Source: Cryptomeria japonica (lineage: Eukaryota; Streptophyta; Pinopsida; Cupressales; Cupressaceae). Taken from it: a DNA stretch of 64,000 nt. The translations under genes and the position numbers were made by a program. The DNA lies in contig NC_081413.1 in assembly GCF_030272615.1 (NCBI RefSeq), forward strand, positions 19,104,285 through 19,168,284. Direction: 5' to 3'. Shown one piece after another: positions 46,382 to 58,184 of this stretch; the first letter of the stretch is position 1; each line of letters begins with the position of its first letter. The notes beneath the pieces were generated by a model. The model saw only the letters and a program-made list of their open reading frames with translations, did no database searches and was not told the origin of the DNA.

Positions 46382-48790
46382 ATGGCATCTACATCTTCCA
46401 TTACTACTCCACTAGTGGTTGAATTTAAGAACATGAAATGTAGTGTATTCAAAAAACGCCCTTACAAATCGATGGAAGACGACCCAGTTGGAGCATTTTC
46501 CTTCATTTCACATGGAGTCTTGCATGTCTATGATGTTTGAGCTTATATTCACTGTGAAATTGAAGAAATTGGTTGAGGAGACATATTGGACCTATACACA
46601 AACAAAATCATGGATGATATCAACAAACCTAAGCCAAAATTTGAACAACTAAAGAAAAAGGGTTTCACCCAATTTGTGAACTTTCCAACTTTTAATGAGG
46701 AGTGGGTAAGATATGTGGTGAGTAGGATCCATGCTGAATTTATGTGGCTAGAGAAACCTTACAAGATCACCGCTGAAGCTATTAAGGATGTTACCTATTT
46801 GAATCAAACCCGTGAGAAGCTAAGGTTGTGGAAGGTCACAAACCCTACCGTAAACAAACTAACTTGTGTAGAGTTTGATGGGCCATCGAAGAAGATCAAC
46901 ATGATTAAAGAAGATGATGTTATATTTGTTGCAATGCTAATTGTTTAGAACGTGTATCAATCCAACAAATTGAATTTGGTATTTGACACTACAATTCATG
47001 ATTCTTATAAAATGGTCAAGGAAGACAAACACTATGACCTGTGTTGTGTGTTGCTGGAGGATTTACTAATAAATTTGAAAAAGATTAAACAAGATAAGAA
47101 ACATGTTTTTAAATTTAGATATTTGATTATCTGTCTAGCGCTAAACTTCATGAACAAAATCCCCAGAACCGGCAAGGTACAATGGGCTTATGACATAACA
47201 GTTGCGCAAAGATAAAGAAAGGACTTGATAGTGTTGGGAGCCAACACAATAAAAATTATACATTGTGGGCTTTCTTTAAAAAATTTCAATATAAAATGAA
47301 ACAGAGAGTGAGGATCCCCCAAAAAAATGTTAAGAAATATGAGGGGATAATTTTCTTCATGGTAAATAAAGATTAATGTCTAATGGAACTAGTTTAACCT
47401 TGAACAATATGGATAATACCAATGGGGTATGAAGTTGATGAGGATACCTTGGATGCATATGCACAAAAATTGTTGAATGCTTCGGAAGACACCAAGGAGG
47501 AGAGGTTTGAAACTTACAAAGATAAATCAATAGAGTTGCACTCCAAGTTCTTTGAACCACTGAGGAAGAGGAAGGTGCCAAAGATTGTGCAAGAAATTTT
47601 TGTTGAGGAAGGTCATCCTCAAGAAAGAGTCGGGGTTGCTAGGGCTGAAAGGGATGTAATTTAAAAAGAAAGAAATAGAAGCCTGCATCATCTCTCATTA
47701 AAATAAAAGTGATAGGACCTTCTCCCGCTTAGATGAAGACACCTCCTACTTAATTCGAGCCATCTGGTGTATCTACTGAGGGGAAAAGTGTTATGAGGAA
47801 GAATAAGAAGATACAAAGAGAGTATGTAGTTGGTTGTTCGGTGGAATCAGAGACTGAATCTAACTCAGAAATTCACAAGGCACCAAAGAAAGGTGAATTT
47901 TCTAGAGTGATCCGAAAACCCCAATCTAGTGGTGAGAAGGAGGAGCCGAGGAAGAAGAAGGAAAGATCTGATTCTGTAAGGTAGGTAAGCCCATGAAAGG
48001 AAATAAGACAAAATCAAATCTGGATGAGACTATAGAATCTGGTAAGATAAAATCCTCTAAAATAGAGTATCATATTATACCTCCTCTATCTACTAAGGAA
48101 TTAATCGATGAAATTATTAAAGATAGGAATTTGAAGAATATCCTTGTATATTATGTAAATATGAATGATAAGGATTAGAGACAGATTGAGGAAGTTGTAA
48201 TCTTGTATATGGATGTATTTAGTAAAACAATAATTGAGATAGAAAAATATCTTCCAAAAGACTTTTATAGCCTAATTGATGCTTGGAGAAAATTTGCAAG
48301 CCAAATGGATAGAGAAATAAAGGAGACTGAACTGGTTAATCAGTGCACCATTATCACAATAGAAGAAATTCACAAATTATTTTTGTAAGAAAATAAGAAG
48401 GAATTTAGAAGTAAGCATAGGGTCAACAGTTTGATGGTTGGCCAAGTTGATGAAATAATGAGAGAAACGAGTAAAATTTGGAAAAATTTTCTCACTGAGA
48501 ACTGGCTTGTAGATACTACCACTCAAATGAATACCACCCTATCATAGAATCCTCTAGCAGACAATGTAAATATAGAAGAGGATACTCAAGATGTTGGTGA
48601 ACAACAAATTTTAGCTTCTGATAAGGTTGAGCCAGCAAAAGAAAGTGATAAACCAATAGAGGTAGAGGATGGTGCACCAAGTGGTGATGCTGGTGCACAG
48701 GAGGCACCTAAAGAAGTTGAATCCATATCTGTTGAGGTAGAGAAGAAAGAAGAGGTGAAACGGGATGAACCAGATAAGGATAAGGGTAAG
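46382..48790 (+). pseudogene. Copia-A ORF2, main part (unit 2)
   Basis: It starts MASTSSITTPLVVEF at 46,382. The best preserved stretch is 46,586-46,948 (FTQFVNFPTFNEEWVRYVVS, HAEFMWLEKPYKITAEAIKD, LTCVEFDGPSKKINMIKEDD). Further blocks: DLCCVLLEDLLINLKKIKQD, MGYEVDEDTLDAYAQKLLNA, YVVGCSVESETESNSEIHKA and YMDVFSKTIIEIEKYLPKDF. It ends at DKDKGK where the solo LTR lies. Stops at about 46,538, 46,574, 46,946 and 47,213 plus frameshifts break it. Nothing in it resembles pol. Confidence 0.75.
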
Positions 48791-49368
48791 TGATGGGGAG
48801 GTGTACTCAAAGAGAGTTAATTCCTTGTCTAATTGCATTCAAGTGTTTTCCTAGTGGGCTCCCTTCATTGTTCATCTGGTCTAATAGTCAATTTAGACAT
48901 CTCAACTCTCTAGGAGTGCTCCCAATCAAGATGTGCTCACTAGTTGCTCATGCATGGTTAAGATTCACAGGAGTAAATCCAACCTTCCACACTCAAGATC
49001 TTAATAAATGTTTTTAGAGGTTGAAGTAAGTGTTCTTGATGTTTTCCAAGAGTGTTCAACTAGTTTTTATTAGGGGTTTGGTTCTTTTTCCCATTGCTCC
49101 TTCCTTTCCCTATTTTCTAGGCTTAGTAGCCCTACAGCCCCAATTAGCCCTACCTAACCAGTTTTTGTGGATTTTCTCACAATTTCCCCAAATAACCACA
49201 CAAAATATTTGATGATCAGGTTACCCTTTTTTTGAAGTACTTTCCAATTTATGAAGTGAGGAATCTTAGTCTGACCATACAGGTATGGAACCTTAGAAAT
49301 GCTTGTTTTAGAGGGTTTAGGATTATTTTGGTCTTTTTCCAAGGGTTAGGTGTCTTCCTTGATCTTCC

Positions 49369-50567
49369 TGTAAAGCCAAAAATCGCGGGCGAACCCTAAG
49401 TGTTCCCCCCACCACTCTGAGGAGAGGGGAAGGAGGTCACTAGGGTTGATGGTTTTCACTTAGGGGAGACTTTACATTTAAAAGAGGGGTTGAAACCCAT
49501 AAGATCCAATCCCACACAACACAAGATTGGATTCTAAATGAGTTTCAAGGGTTAAGATAGCAAGGCTACCCTCTTTTGTAAAGAATGTAGATAGAAGGAT
49601 TAAGCTAGGAATGCATGAAAAGTGAGAAAGATTCACTTATAAACAGAGATAGGGATATAGGATGAAGCTGCAGACCTGGAATTAGCAGTAAAATGTCGAG
49701 ACGATGCTGTCCTACAAATTTGAGCAAAAGTTGACGGGACGATGGCACCTGACGTGCACACGGTCCTCCAAAAAATCCACAAAACAAAGGGGGATCTGTT
49801 CATCTTTGCACAAGGATTCTAGATCTTCAATTACAGCTACGTACCTACAACCTACACACAAAAAAGTGAAGACAATTGGGGGGTTAGGGATTAGGGGTTT
49901 GCCCTTAGGTCAAACCCCGGTTTTGGAACTAACCAAGAAATGAGAAATGTTGTAAATGTAAATGATTGTAATGTAATAAAGTACCAATACCTTGTTGTAA
50001 GAATGTTTGTATTCTTACATGCGAAGGTGTAAATGTTGTTGTATGTTGTATGTTGTAAGTGATCTCCTCTTCAATGGTTGAATCCTTGTCTTGAATGCAA
50101 CACTTAGCCTTGAATGGAGACTTAGAATGATCAATTGCTTGAAGGAATTCTTGAATGCTTGAATGCTTGAATGTTTGAATACTTGAATATCGTTTCCGCC
50201 TTTTTTCCCATCTTACCAAAATGGGAGAGGAAATGTAGTTTATATACTTGCCAATTAGGGTTAAAAGACTGATTTTTCTAACCTTAGGCCGACCAGGAAA
50301 GATTATTTTCCAATTTGCAAACATAAAGACCCAAGACCCAAAAGAGACCGGGCCCAAAAATAGGGCCAGGGACTAGGGCGCTGGGCGCCATGGTCCCACC
50401 TCCAGGGACAGCAGGGTGCAAGGAGGATCAGGCCAGGGTGCTGAAAAATGTAGTTTTTGGTGTTATGAACAAGTTTCGGGGTCTCCATTCAGGTTTGGTG
50501 TTGTGTCGCCATCGTGAAGACCCAAATGCGGTCGAAATTGCAAGTGTCACAATTTTAGGACGCTACA
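49369..50567 (-). mobile_element. Non-autonomous gypsy 3' LTR
   Basis: Left edge TGTAAAGCCAAAAATCGCGG, right edge AGGACGCTACA. It differs from the other LTR mainly by transitions and by having one copy, not three, of a 31-bp GC-rich repeat (around 50,370). Confidence 0.92.
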
Positions 50568-50585
50568 TTTAGCCCCCACTTTAGC
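50568..50585 (-). promoter_or_regulatory. Polypurine tract of the non-autonomous gypsy element
   Basis: On the minus strand the bases before the 3' LTR read AAAGTGGGGGCTAAA, then TGTAGC of the LTR. This is the expected plus-strand primer position and fixes the polarity. Confidence 0.8.
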
Positions 50586-51313
50586 GGGAGTATAAGCGTA
50601 TGCTCATACCTCTGGTAAAGTACAAGGAAACAACATTGAAAGACTTTCACCATGTCAAGGAGGCAAGACACACCAAGCCCCCAGTGGACTAAGGATCTTA
50701 CGACTTCGATTGACAAAGTAAAAGAGAAGATCATGAGGGAGAACCATGACTGTCAGTAGTAAGGTTCCCTCACTATGAGTCATGCAAGAGAAATACCAAA
50801 AATTTTCAAGGCAAACCTAAGTTCGCCAAGAAATTTTCAAGTATCCTGAAGGGATAGACGGGGTGTATGCCCCCCTATGTTAAAGCGATCGCACACACCT
50901 CAATGGGGGTCATTGCTTTAAGGTAGTGATACACATAAGAAATGAGAAGGGAAAGGAGCATGTTATCACAAAGATTTAGCCCCCAAGTGTGAGATAAACC
51001 CAAGGATAGTAGACACAAAACACAAAGCACGAGGTGACTTTGCTTTCCTCAGGGTCAGTATGCTGTATAATAATTCATTTATATATCATATGTATGTATG
51101 CATAATTGTTCTTCATTCCCCAATCAAGGAAGGTCACCTAGAAGAAGGGAACACATGTGTCTTTTGAGTCAACATGAGAGAGACCAAAAGAGATCTCAAT
51201 TCTTTGCATCGTCCTCAAGTAGACAACACTAAGGACAACAAATAGAAGAATGAGAATAACACATAGAAGAAGTAACAAAAGAGAGGAGGAGAGAATCTGC
51301 TATGCTAATGAAA
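50586..51313. other. Non-coding 3' part of the non-autonomous gypsy element
   Basis: Between the end of the gag-protease frame and the polypurine tract. No reverse transcriptase or integrase similarity was seen in any frame. This is the place where an autonomous relative would carry the rest of pol. Confidence 0.6.
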
Positions 51314-54300
51314 CTAGTCTAGCACGTCATCTACCCCCCGATCTTGCTGATCAATGTTTCGGGAAGGTAGGGAACACGCTAGAGGAGGAACATCCAACAT
51401 AGTAGATGGAGCTATCACAAGATCCAAACAAGGGCTATGTTCATGTTCCAAGCCACGTTGTTCTTGTCTAGGAGCTAGGATAAGTACTTTAGAAAATTCA
51501 TTAGATAAATGGTTATCAATATCAACAAATTCATATTCACTATCAGAAGCAAGAGAAGTAACATTTTCATCATGAATAACATTTTCATCTATATCATCAT
51601 CAAGATTTATAAAAATAGGATCTTTAACTCGCACAGGATCAAGATCATCATGCATCTTATGTTTAGGAGATTTTGGAGAAAATGGAATAATGCTTGTTGA
51701 AGGTGTTTTTGGAGATTGCAAAGTTTGAGAAGCAGCTGCTTGAGCTCTAAGATGATGCTTTCGTCAACGTTCACGTGTAGAACGGTTTCGTCTAGTCTTA
51801 GTAGGGAGTGGAGAATATTGAGGAGGAGGAATCTTCTCATCCTTATCACTTGGGTGTTTAGGTTGTGGTCTCTTAGGCTGGATAATAGGAGAAGAGGAAG
51901 GTCTCTTCTCTCCATAAGAGGAAGGAGGAGGAACTGCTCCATATAAAGGAGGAATATTTGGTTTAGGAAGGAGACCAAGTCCATCATGACAAGGAGGTAT
52001 AGGTCTACTTTTAGAAAGTTTATTAGACATAGACATAGTCAAATCCATAAGAATGAGTTGGGAATCTTCTTGAGGAAAGACATTAGTTTTATCTTTCAAA
52101 GGAAGAACTTCCTTCTCAAGAACAATAGGAATATCAAGTTTGGGTGTTCTAGGTTCACTTAGAGATAGGATCATATCTGTTTTCCACTTTTGATAAGATT
52201 TGAAAAGATGATCACTTCACGGTGGAAGAGATTGGAATTGTTTAGGCCAAAAATAATCAATAGGAACGCTAGAAGTTCTTTCAGCTGGTTTAAAGAGACT
52301 ATGATTGACAGTAACAACTTCACCATTATAGGGAAATTTCAAACATTTATGAATAGGAGAAGCAATAGCTTTCATGGAAGATAGCCAAGGATAGCCTAGC
52401 TTCACACGAAATTGTTCGAATGAAGGAATAATAGCAAATCTCACATCAAGGGATTTGTTATGAACTTCAATAGGTAATGTAATAGAACCAATTGCAGGAG
52501 AAGAAAATGCATCAAATAATTTCACAATCACATCTGTTTTGTCATAGATCACTTGATTCAATTGTAAAGTAAAGAGAAATTCTTCAGTAACAACATTAAC
52601 CATGCAAGCAGGATCAATAAGCACTCCACGGCAAGGTGTATTCTTGACTTTTGCAACTATGTATAAAGGACCATCGGGTGCCCTGATAGTTTCACTAGAA
52701 TCAAATGTGATGGAAGGTTCTTTAGGGTTTTCTGGCTACTCTACAAAGTTAATCACATTCGAAGTCATAGACACAAGACCATCAAATGAGAAAGAGGAAT
52801 CATTAGTCTCAATCGCATTAGAGGTATGAGAAGGTAATGGATCATTAAAAATCTTAAGATTTTGGTTAGGAGGAGCTACAGATGTGTTGCCTTTATCATT
52901 CACTCCTGAAACAGAGATAGTATTATTATCAATCAAATCTTGAATTTTACCCTTTAAAGCAAAACATTTTTCAGTATCATGCCCAGGTTGACGATGAAAT
53001 TGACAAAAAGATTTGTTATCAAAATAGGGTGAATTAATCTTTGTAGGATCGATTTTCCTTATAGGAGGAAGAGCAAGCACATTTTGTTCCAATAACTTAT
53101 TCATAATACTATGCAATGATTCATTCAAAGGAGTAAACTTTCTTTCTTTCTTGAAAAACTTAGAAATAGGAGGCACACCTGATGCTGCATTCACATTGTT
53201 GTTGATGATGTTTTCATTGAATTTAATGGACTCTCTGTTTGGTTTAAACTTTCCAAATGGTTGTTGACTACTATCACCCTTATCACTCGGAGCTGTAGGA
53301 TTTACTTGTTCCATTTGACTCACAGTCAGTTGATAATTGTGAAGAGTTGCACACAACTGTTGGAAAGAAGTAAACTCAGAAAACAGAAGTTTTTCTCTAA
53401 TATCTTTTTGTAAATTAGAAATAAAGATTCTTTGAATATCATTGTCAGGCACTGGAAAAGAGATTTGAGCATACAAATGCTTATATCTACCAATGAAATC
53501 AGTCACTTTTTCTTTAACACCTTGTTTACAATGCATTAAATCAATCAAAGTAACTTTAGGAATTATATTGTTTTGAAATTGTTGAATAAAAGCATTTGCA
53601 AGTTGTTCGAAAGAAGTAATAGAATAAGAAGGCAATGAGCAATACCATTGTAGGGCTTTATCTCTTAATGTCCTAGTAAATAGTTTTGCAAGAAACCTTT
53701 GGTCATAAGCAAAATCGGTACATATTGTTTGAAAAGTCTTAACATGTGTTAGAGGATCACCTTTACCATTATAAAGCTCCAAATGCGGGATTTCAACATG
53801 CTTAGGAGGGATAGCTCGAACAATGTCAAGAGAAAGTGGGCTCGCAACATCAAATGTGGGCACACTAAACTTAGATTGATTCATAGAGGCAATTTGTTGT
53901 TCTAAAGAAGAGATAGTTTGTGCAAGATTGTTAATGGTCGCTTCAGTTGAAGAATTCATATTAGACGTGTTAGATTGAGATGAAGGTATTATGTTATTGA
54001 AAGAAGGTATTGATTGAGAGTAAGGTGGCAGGACACTATGATAGTTAGTCATAGGAGATGATTGGAAAAGAGGAGCACTACAAGGAGGAATGGAATGGTT
54101 AAATGAATTGCCCCCTTGCGTCATGTTCATTTGTGGAGATGTAATAGGAACACTCATTGAAGGAATGAATGAAGAAGTCAGATTGAATGAAGGTAGAGGG
54201 TTGATTGAAGAGGAAGGATTGCCCCCATGACTGGTGATCATAGGGGGAATGTCTTGTATAGAAGTAGTCATTATGTTTGATGTAAAAGTAGGTATGCTAG

Positions 54301-54745
54301 CAATAGAAGTCGTCAAAGGAATAGAATGATTGACTTGAGTAGGAGGTTGTGTATAACCTAAAGTTTTAGCACAACTCTTCATAGGCATCACATTCGAATC
54401 CACAATGTGTGCAATACCATGCAAAATATCAATTCCATTCTTATCACTTTGAACCATATGTTTTAGACCCTCAATTAATGAAAGAGCTTGACTATCAAGA
54501 TACTCTTGAGACATCCATTGCTGAAAATCATCAAATTGGTTATCCAATTTCGAAAGTTGTTCTACAGAAACCTCATGGAGAGCTTCTTCATCATTAAGAG
54601 GATTAGAGGAATTACCCGTGTCCTCGTTAAAAAGGCTATTCAAATTAGGTTCCATCTCCTCGGTAATTAAACCTTGGAAAGACTTAATTCTAAGGCTTCG
54701 TCTAACGGGAATAGTGTAAGTAGGGCTTATTGTTGTAAAACTCAT
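51314..54745 (-). pseudogene. gag: Gag-protease polyprotein of the non-autonomous gypsy element
   Basis: One reading frame of 1,144 codons with three internal stops (TAG at 52,736; TGA just below 52,217; TGA just below 51,764) and no frameshift. From the start at 54,745 (MSFTTISPTYTIPVRRSLRI): acidic N-terminus with YLDSQALSLIEGLKHMV; a long Ser/Pro/Thr-rich linker; gag core with LYNGKGDPLTHVKTFQTIC, LRDKALQWYCSLPSYSITSF and IREKLLFSEFTSFQQL; a zinc-finger-like CQFHRQPGHDTEKC, as in Tat/Ogre-type gag; after the first stop a retropepsin-like domain with VLIDPACMVNVV, where the usual D-S/T-G is D-P-A, and LGYPWLSSMKAIASPIHKC; then a Pro-rich and an acidic tail ending RGVDDVLD. Gag assembles the particle. 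How it obtains reverse transcriptase is unknown, presumably in trans. Confidence 0.9.
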
Positions 54746-55902
54746 GCACTAGAGAGAGAGAGGAGATTTTGAATTTAGAGGTAGCAAATTTCAATAAAAT
54801 CAGCCAATCTCCCAGATTTAAGCTGTTAAATGCAATCACGACAATCTCCTGAAATTTCAGAAAAAATGTCAGGGACCGTGGCGCTCGGGGTGCACACGGT
54901 CCTCGCAACTTTTTTCGAAATTTGTAGGGATGAAAGTTATGATGATTTTAAAGCTAATCTAAAAAAATTGAGTGATTTTATGATCTGTAGATAGGCCAAA
55001 TTAAAGTTGCAATCTCAAAATTGAACCCTACCAAGATTGTTGAAAAATGCAAAATTTGAATTTTGAAAAAGAGAGGGAAACTAAAATTTTGAATTTTATG
55101 ATTTTAGAGGGAATACCAAAAGCAATGCAAGTTTTGAATTTTAAAAGTTGACTCAATTTCACGCAAAATTCAATTTTGAAAGCGGAAATCAAAGTTGTTG
55201 CAATTAAACATTTAATTTCAAAAGTCACAAATTGCAAGAATTTGAATAAATCACTGAAATTTTGAATGAATGCCAACACACTTTTCAGATTTAGGACAGT
55301 AAGAACACAATTTTGACACAAAATTTCAATTTCAACAATTTTTGAATGATTAGGAGCCTTAATCCAAGTAATCCCTAGACCAACTTTGACTTTAATTTTG
55401 AAAGTGTTGTAATTGATAAAATCAGCCAAAATTCTGGATTTTAGCAAAAAAATACAGTAAGATCTAACTCCCGAAATTTTGAAAAAAATGTCGGGGACGA
55501 TGGCACTCGGGGTGCACACGGTCCTCACAACTTTTTTCCAAATTTTTAGGGATAAAAGATATTATGATTTTGTTGCGGAATCCAAAATTACAGCCGATTT
55601 GGAGATGTTTTGATCAGTGAAATTGTCAGTCAAAGGTTGAATCAAGAGGGTTTTAAAAATTAGGGTTTTAACACTTAACCACTTAATTTTCAAAATTAAA
55701 GCACAGATATGATTTGATAATTTGTAGTAGAAAGGTAGATCTGAAACAAGCATTAACCATTAAACATTTCGCAAGCTCAATTACTAAAAAGAAAATTTAG
55801 GGTTTTTATGCAATTAACCTCTAAAATTTGTAAAAGATCAAATATGGAAATGTAATCAAGGCAGCAAATTTTTCAGATCTAACCATGAATAATCAGAAAG
55901 GA
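54746..55902 (-). other. 5' leader of the non-autonomous gypsy element
   Basis: About 1.16 kb, AT-rich and non-coding, with two GC-rich hairpin motifs (54,873-54,902 and 55,495-55,524), each embedded in a related ~100-bp segment that includes AAAAAAATGTC on one side and ACTTTTTTCNAAATTT on the other. The leader therefore contains a dispersed internal duplication. Long leaders are common in gypsy elements and often hold packaging signals; no specific signal is shown here. Confidence 0.7.
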
Positions 55903-55922
55903 TGTTCACATCGGGTTCACCA
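55903..55922 (-). promoter_or_regulatory. Putative primer-binding site of the non-autonomous gypsy element
   Basis: On the minus strand TGGTGAACCCGATGTGAACA begins three bases after the 5' LTR end. It starts with the TGG expected from a tRNA CCA tail but is not the initiator-Met type used by Copia-A and the chromovirus. I cannot assign the tRNA. Confidence 0.6.
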
Positions 55923-55925
55923 AAA

Positions 55926-57186
55926 TGTAAAGCAGAAAATCACGAGTGAACCCTAAGTGTTCCCCCCACCACTCCGAGGAGAGGGGAAGGAGGTCACTAG
56001 GGTTGACGGTTTTCACTTAGGGGAGACTTTACATTCAAAAGAGGGGTTGAAACCCACAAGATCCAATCCCACACAACACAAGATTAGATTCTAAATGAGT
56101 TTCAAGGGTTAAGATAGCAAGGCTACCCTCTTTTGTAAAGAATGTAGATAGAAGGATTAAGCTAGGAATGCATGAAAAGTGAGAAAGATTCGCTTATAAA
56201 CAGAGATAGGGATATAGGATGAAGCTGTAGACTTGGAATTAGCAGTAAAATGTTGAGACAATGCTGTCCTACAAATTTGAGCAAAAGTTGACGAGACGAT
56301 GGTGCCCAATGTGCACACGGTCCTCCAAAAAATCTGCGAAACGAAGGGGGATCTGTTTGTCTCTGCACAAGGATTCCAGATCTTCAATTATAGCTGTGTA
56401 CCTGCAACCTACACATAGAAAAGCAAAGATGATTGGGGGGTTAGGGATTAGGGGTTTTCCCTTAGGTCAAATCCCAGTTTTGGAATTAACCAAGAAATGA
56501 GAAATGCTGTAAATGTAAATGATTGTAATGTAATAAAGTACCAATACCTTGTTGTAAGAATGTTTGTATTCTTACATGCGAAGGTGTAAATGTTGTTGTA
56601 TGTTGTATGTTGTAAGTGATCTCCTCTTCAATGGTTGAATCCTTGTCTTGAATGCAACACTTAGCCTTGAATGGAGACTTAGAATGATCAATTTCTTGAA
56701 GGAATGCTTGAATGCTTGAATGCTTGAATGTTTGACTACTTGAATATCATTTCCACCTTTTTTCCCATCTTACCAAAATGGGAGAGGAAATGTAGTTTAT
56801 ATACTTGCCAATTAAGGTTAAAAGACTGATTTTTTCGACCTTAGGCTGACCAGGAAAGATTATTTTCCAATTTGCAAACATAAAGACCCAAGACCCAAAA
56901 GAGACCGGGCCCAAAAATAGGGCCAGGGACCAGGGCGCTGGGCGCCATGGTCCTGGGGGACCAGGGCGCTGGGTGCCCTAGTCCTGAAGGACCAGGGCAC
57001 TGGGCGCCATGGTCCCACCTCCAAGGACAGTAGGGTGCAAGGAGGATCAGGCCAGGGTGCTAAAAAATGCAGTTTTTGGTGTTATGAACAAGTTTCGGGG
57101 TCTCCATTCAGGTTCGATGTTGTGTCGCCATCGTGAAGACCCAAATGCGGTCGAAATTGCAAGTGTCACAATTTTAGGATGCTACA
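55926..57186 (-). mobile_element. Non-autonomous gypsy 5' LTR
   Basis: Left edge TGTAAAGCAGAAAATCACG, right edge AGGATGCTACA. Its 62-bp length excess over the 3' LTR equals two extra 31-bp repeats at 56,927-57,015. Confidence 0.92.
56927..57015. repeat. 31-bp GC-rich tandem repeat, three copies
   Basis: Units start at 56,927, 56,958 and 56,989 with GGACCAGGGCGCTGGG or one-base variants, each followed by TGCC or CGCCATGGTCC-type ends. Each unit is a hairpin (outer GGACCA/TGGTCC, inner GGCGC/GCGCC in the first). The other LTR has one unit at 50,370-50,396. Confidence 0.92.
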
Positions 57187-58184
57187 CTTCCACACCTCCA
57201 AACTCACACATATGATCTTCAACACCCTACTTTTTCATTCCAAACACTCTGCAACTCCAACCCTACTCATTCCTTCAAATACTTGCATAATCTCATTCAT
57301 TTCCTAACCGGGCTATGACTGAGCTCATCTGGGAAATGATGCTCATTGGCCTTTCAAAAACCTCCAAAGGAAAATAAAGGCTATGTACACTATAAAAAGG
57401 TTCCATGGATTGATTCCCAAGGGTTATTGAGAAGAAATCAAAGGACTTCAAGCTGGAACCATGTTTGGGCCTCTCAAACCCTTACTCAGGCCGAGAGCTT
57501 GCAAAACTCAAAACTCAATTCAAAACTACAATAAAAATAGCCAAAATGATTCCTAAGAACTACAATAACATGTAAAAAACAACAATAAAATAATAGAAAT
57601 GCAATCAATCCATTAATTACGAACTCCTGCTCTAATTCTTGAAAAATGCAAGGTAAAACTAAAAAATGGTCTCCAATTTGTATTCCAATCTACTCCAGGC
57701 ATTCAACAACCTCATTAAATTCATTCTCAAGGAATTTATATGCCATTTTTTTCCTAACTACCTCTCCATCATTTTACTAACCAACCCTTTGCTCAAAAAT
57801 GCAAAAAGTTGCTCAACATTGCAAAAAGTCGTCAAGCAACTTTGACAATTTTTGCCAAAAAGTGCATTCTTGCCTTACATGCTTTGTTTTCTCCTCCAAA
57901 CCATATAAGATGACTAAAGACCATTAAATTAACATGTCCCAATTCCAAATAGGCCTATTCAAGGCATTTTACATCAAAATGCAAGATTATGCCATTTTAG
58001 GCTTATAAGGGCTTACAAGCCAAAATTGAGCACATGCATTGTTCTAAGTACAATCAATGTATCAAAACATTTCAAAAACATATGAGGACCTAAGAGAAGA
58101 ATATTATTCACCATCACAAACCAAACTATGAACAAACACACCAAAATGAAGAAGTTTTACTCAAAACTAGGTGCTCCTGCACCA

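Larger units (their letters stand above)
49369..57186 (-). mobile_element. Non-autonomous Ty3/gypsy element (7,818 bp) with gag and protease only
   Basis: A perfect target duplication CTTCC flanks it (49,364-49,368 and 57,187-57,191). LTRs: 49,369-50,567 (1,199 bp, 3' LTR) and 55,926-57,186 (1,261 bp, 5' LTR), with TGTAGC...TTTACA ends in element orientation. On the minus strand: PBS, a 1.2-kb leader, a gag-protease frame (54,745-51,314), about 750 bp non-coding, polypurine tract, LTR. No reverse transcriptase, RNase H, integrase or chromodomain. It is absent from unit 1, so it is younger than the amplification. The LTRs are much more alike than those of the chromovirus. Confidence 0.93.
48791..58184 (-). 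mobile_element. Solo gypsy LTR (unit 2), split by a 7.8-kb insertion
   Basis: Same borders as the unit-1 solo LTR (TGATGGGGAGGTG at 48,791; GGTGCTCCTGCACCA ending 58,184) and the same GTAAG duplication (48,786-48,790 and 58,185-58,189). LTR sequence occupies 48,791-49,368 and 57,187-58,184. The central part is the non-autonomous gypsy element. Confidence 0.9.

Noticed and set aside
49605-49787. Similar short peptides encoded by the repeated GC motif in LTRs and leader (GPCAxxxPSS-type)
   Set aside because: The similarity is explained by the nucleotide hairpin repeat being read in the same orientation; the frames are short and lack a shared context.
55028-55528. 166-codon minus-strand frame in the leader of the non-autonomous gypsy element
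   Set aside because: Biased AT-rich composition, no similarity to any domain I know, and it contains the hairpin repeat. More likely chance openness, though a short leader ORF cannot be excluded.
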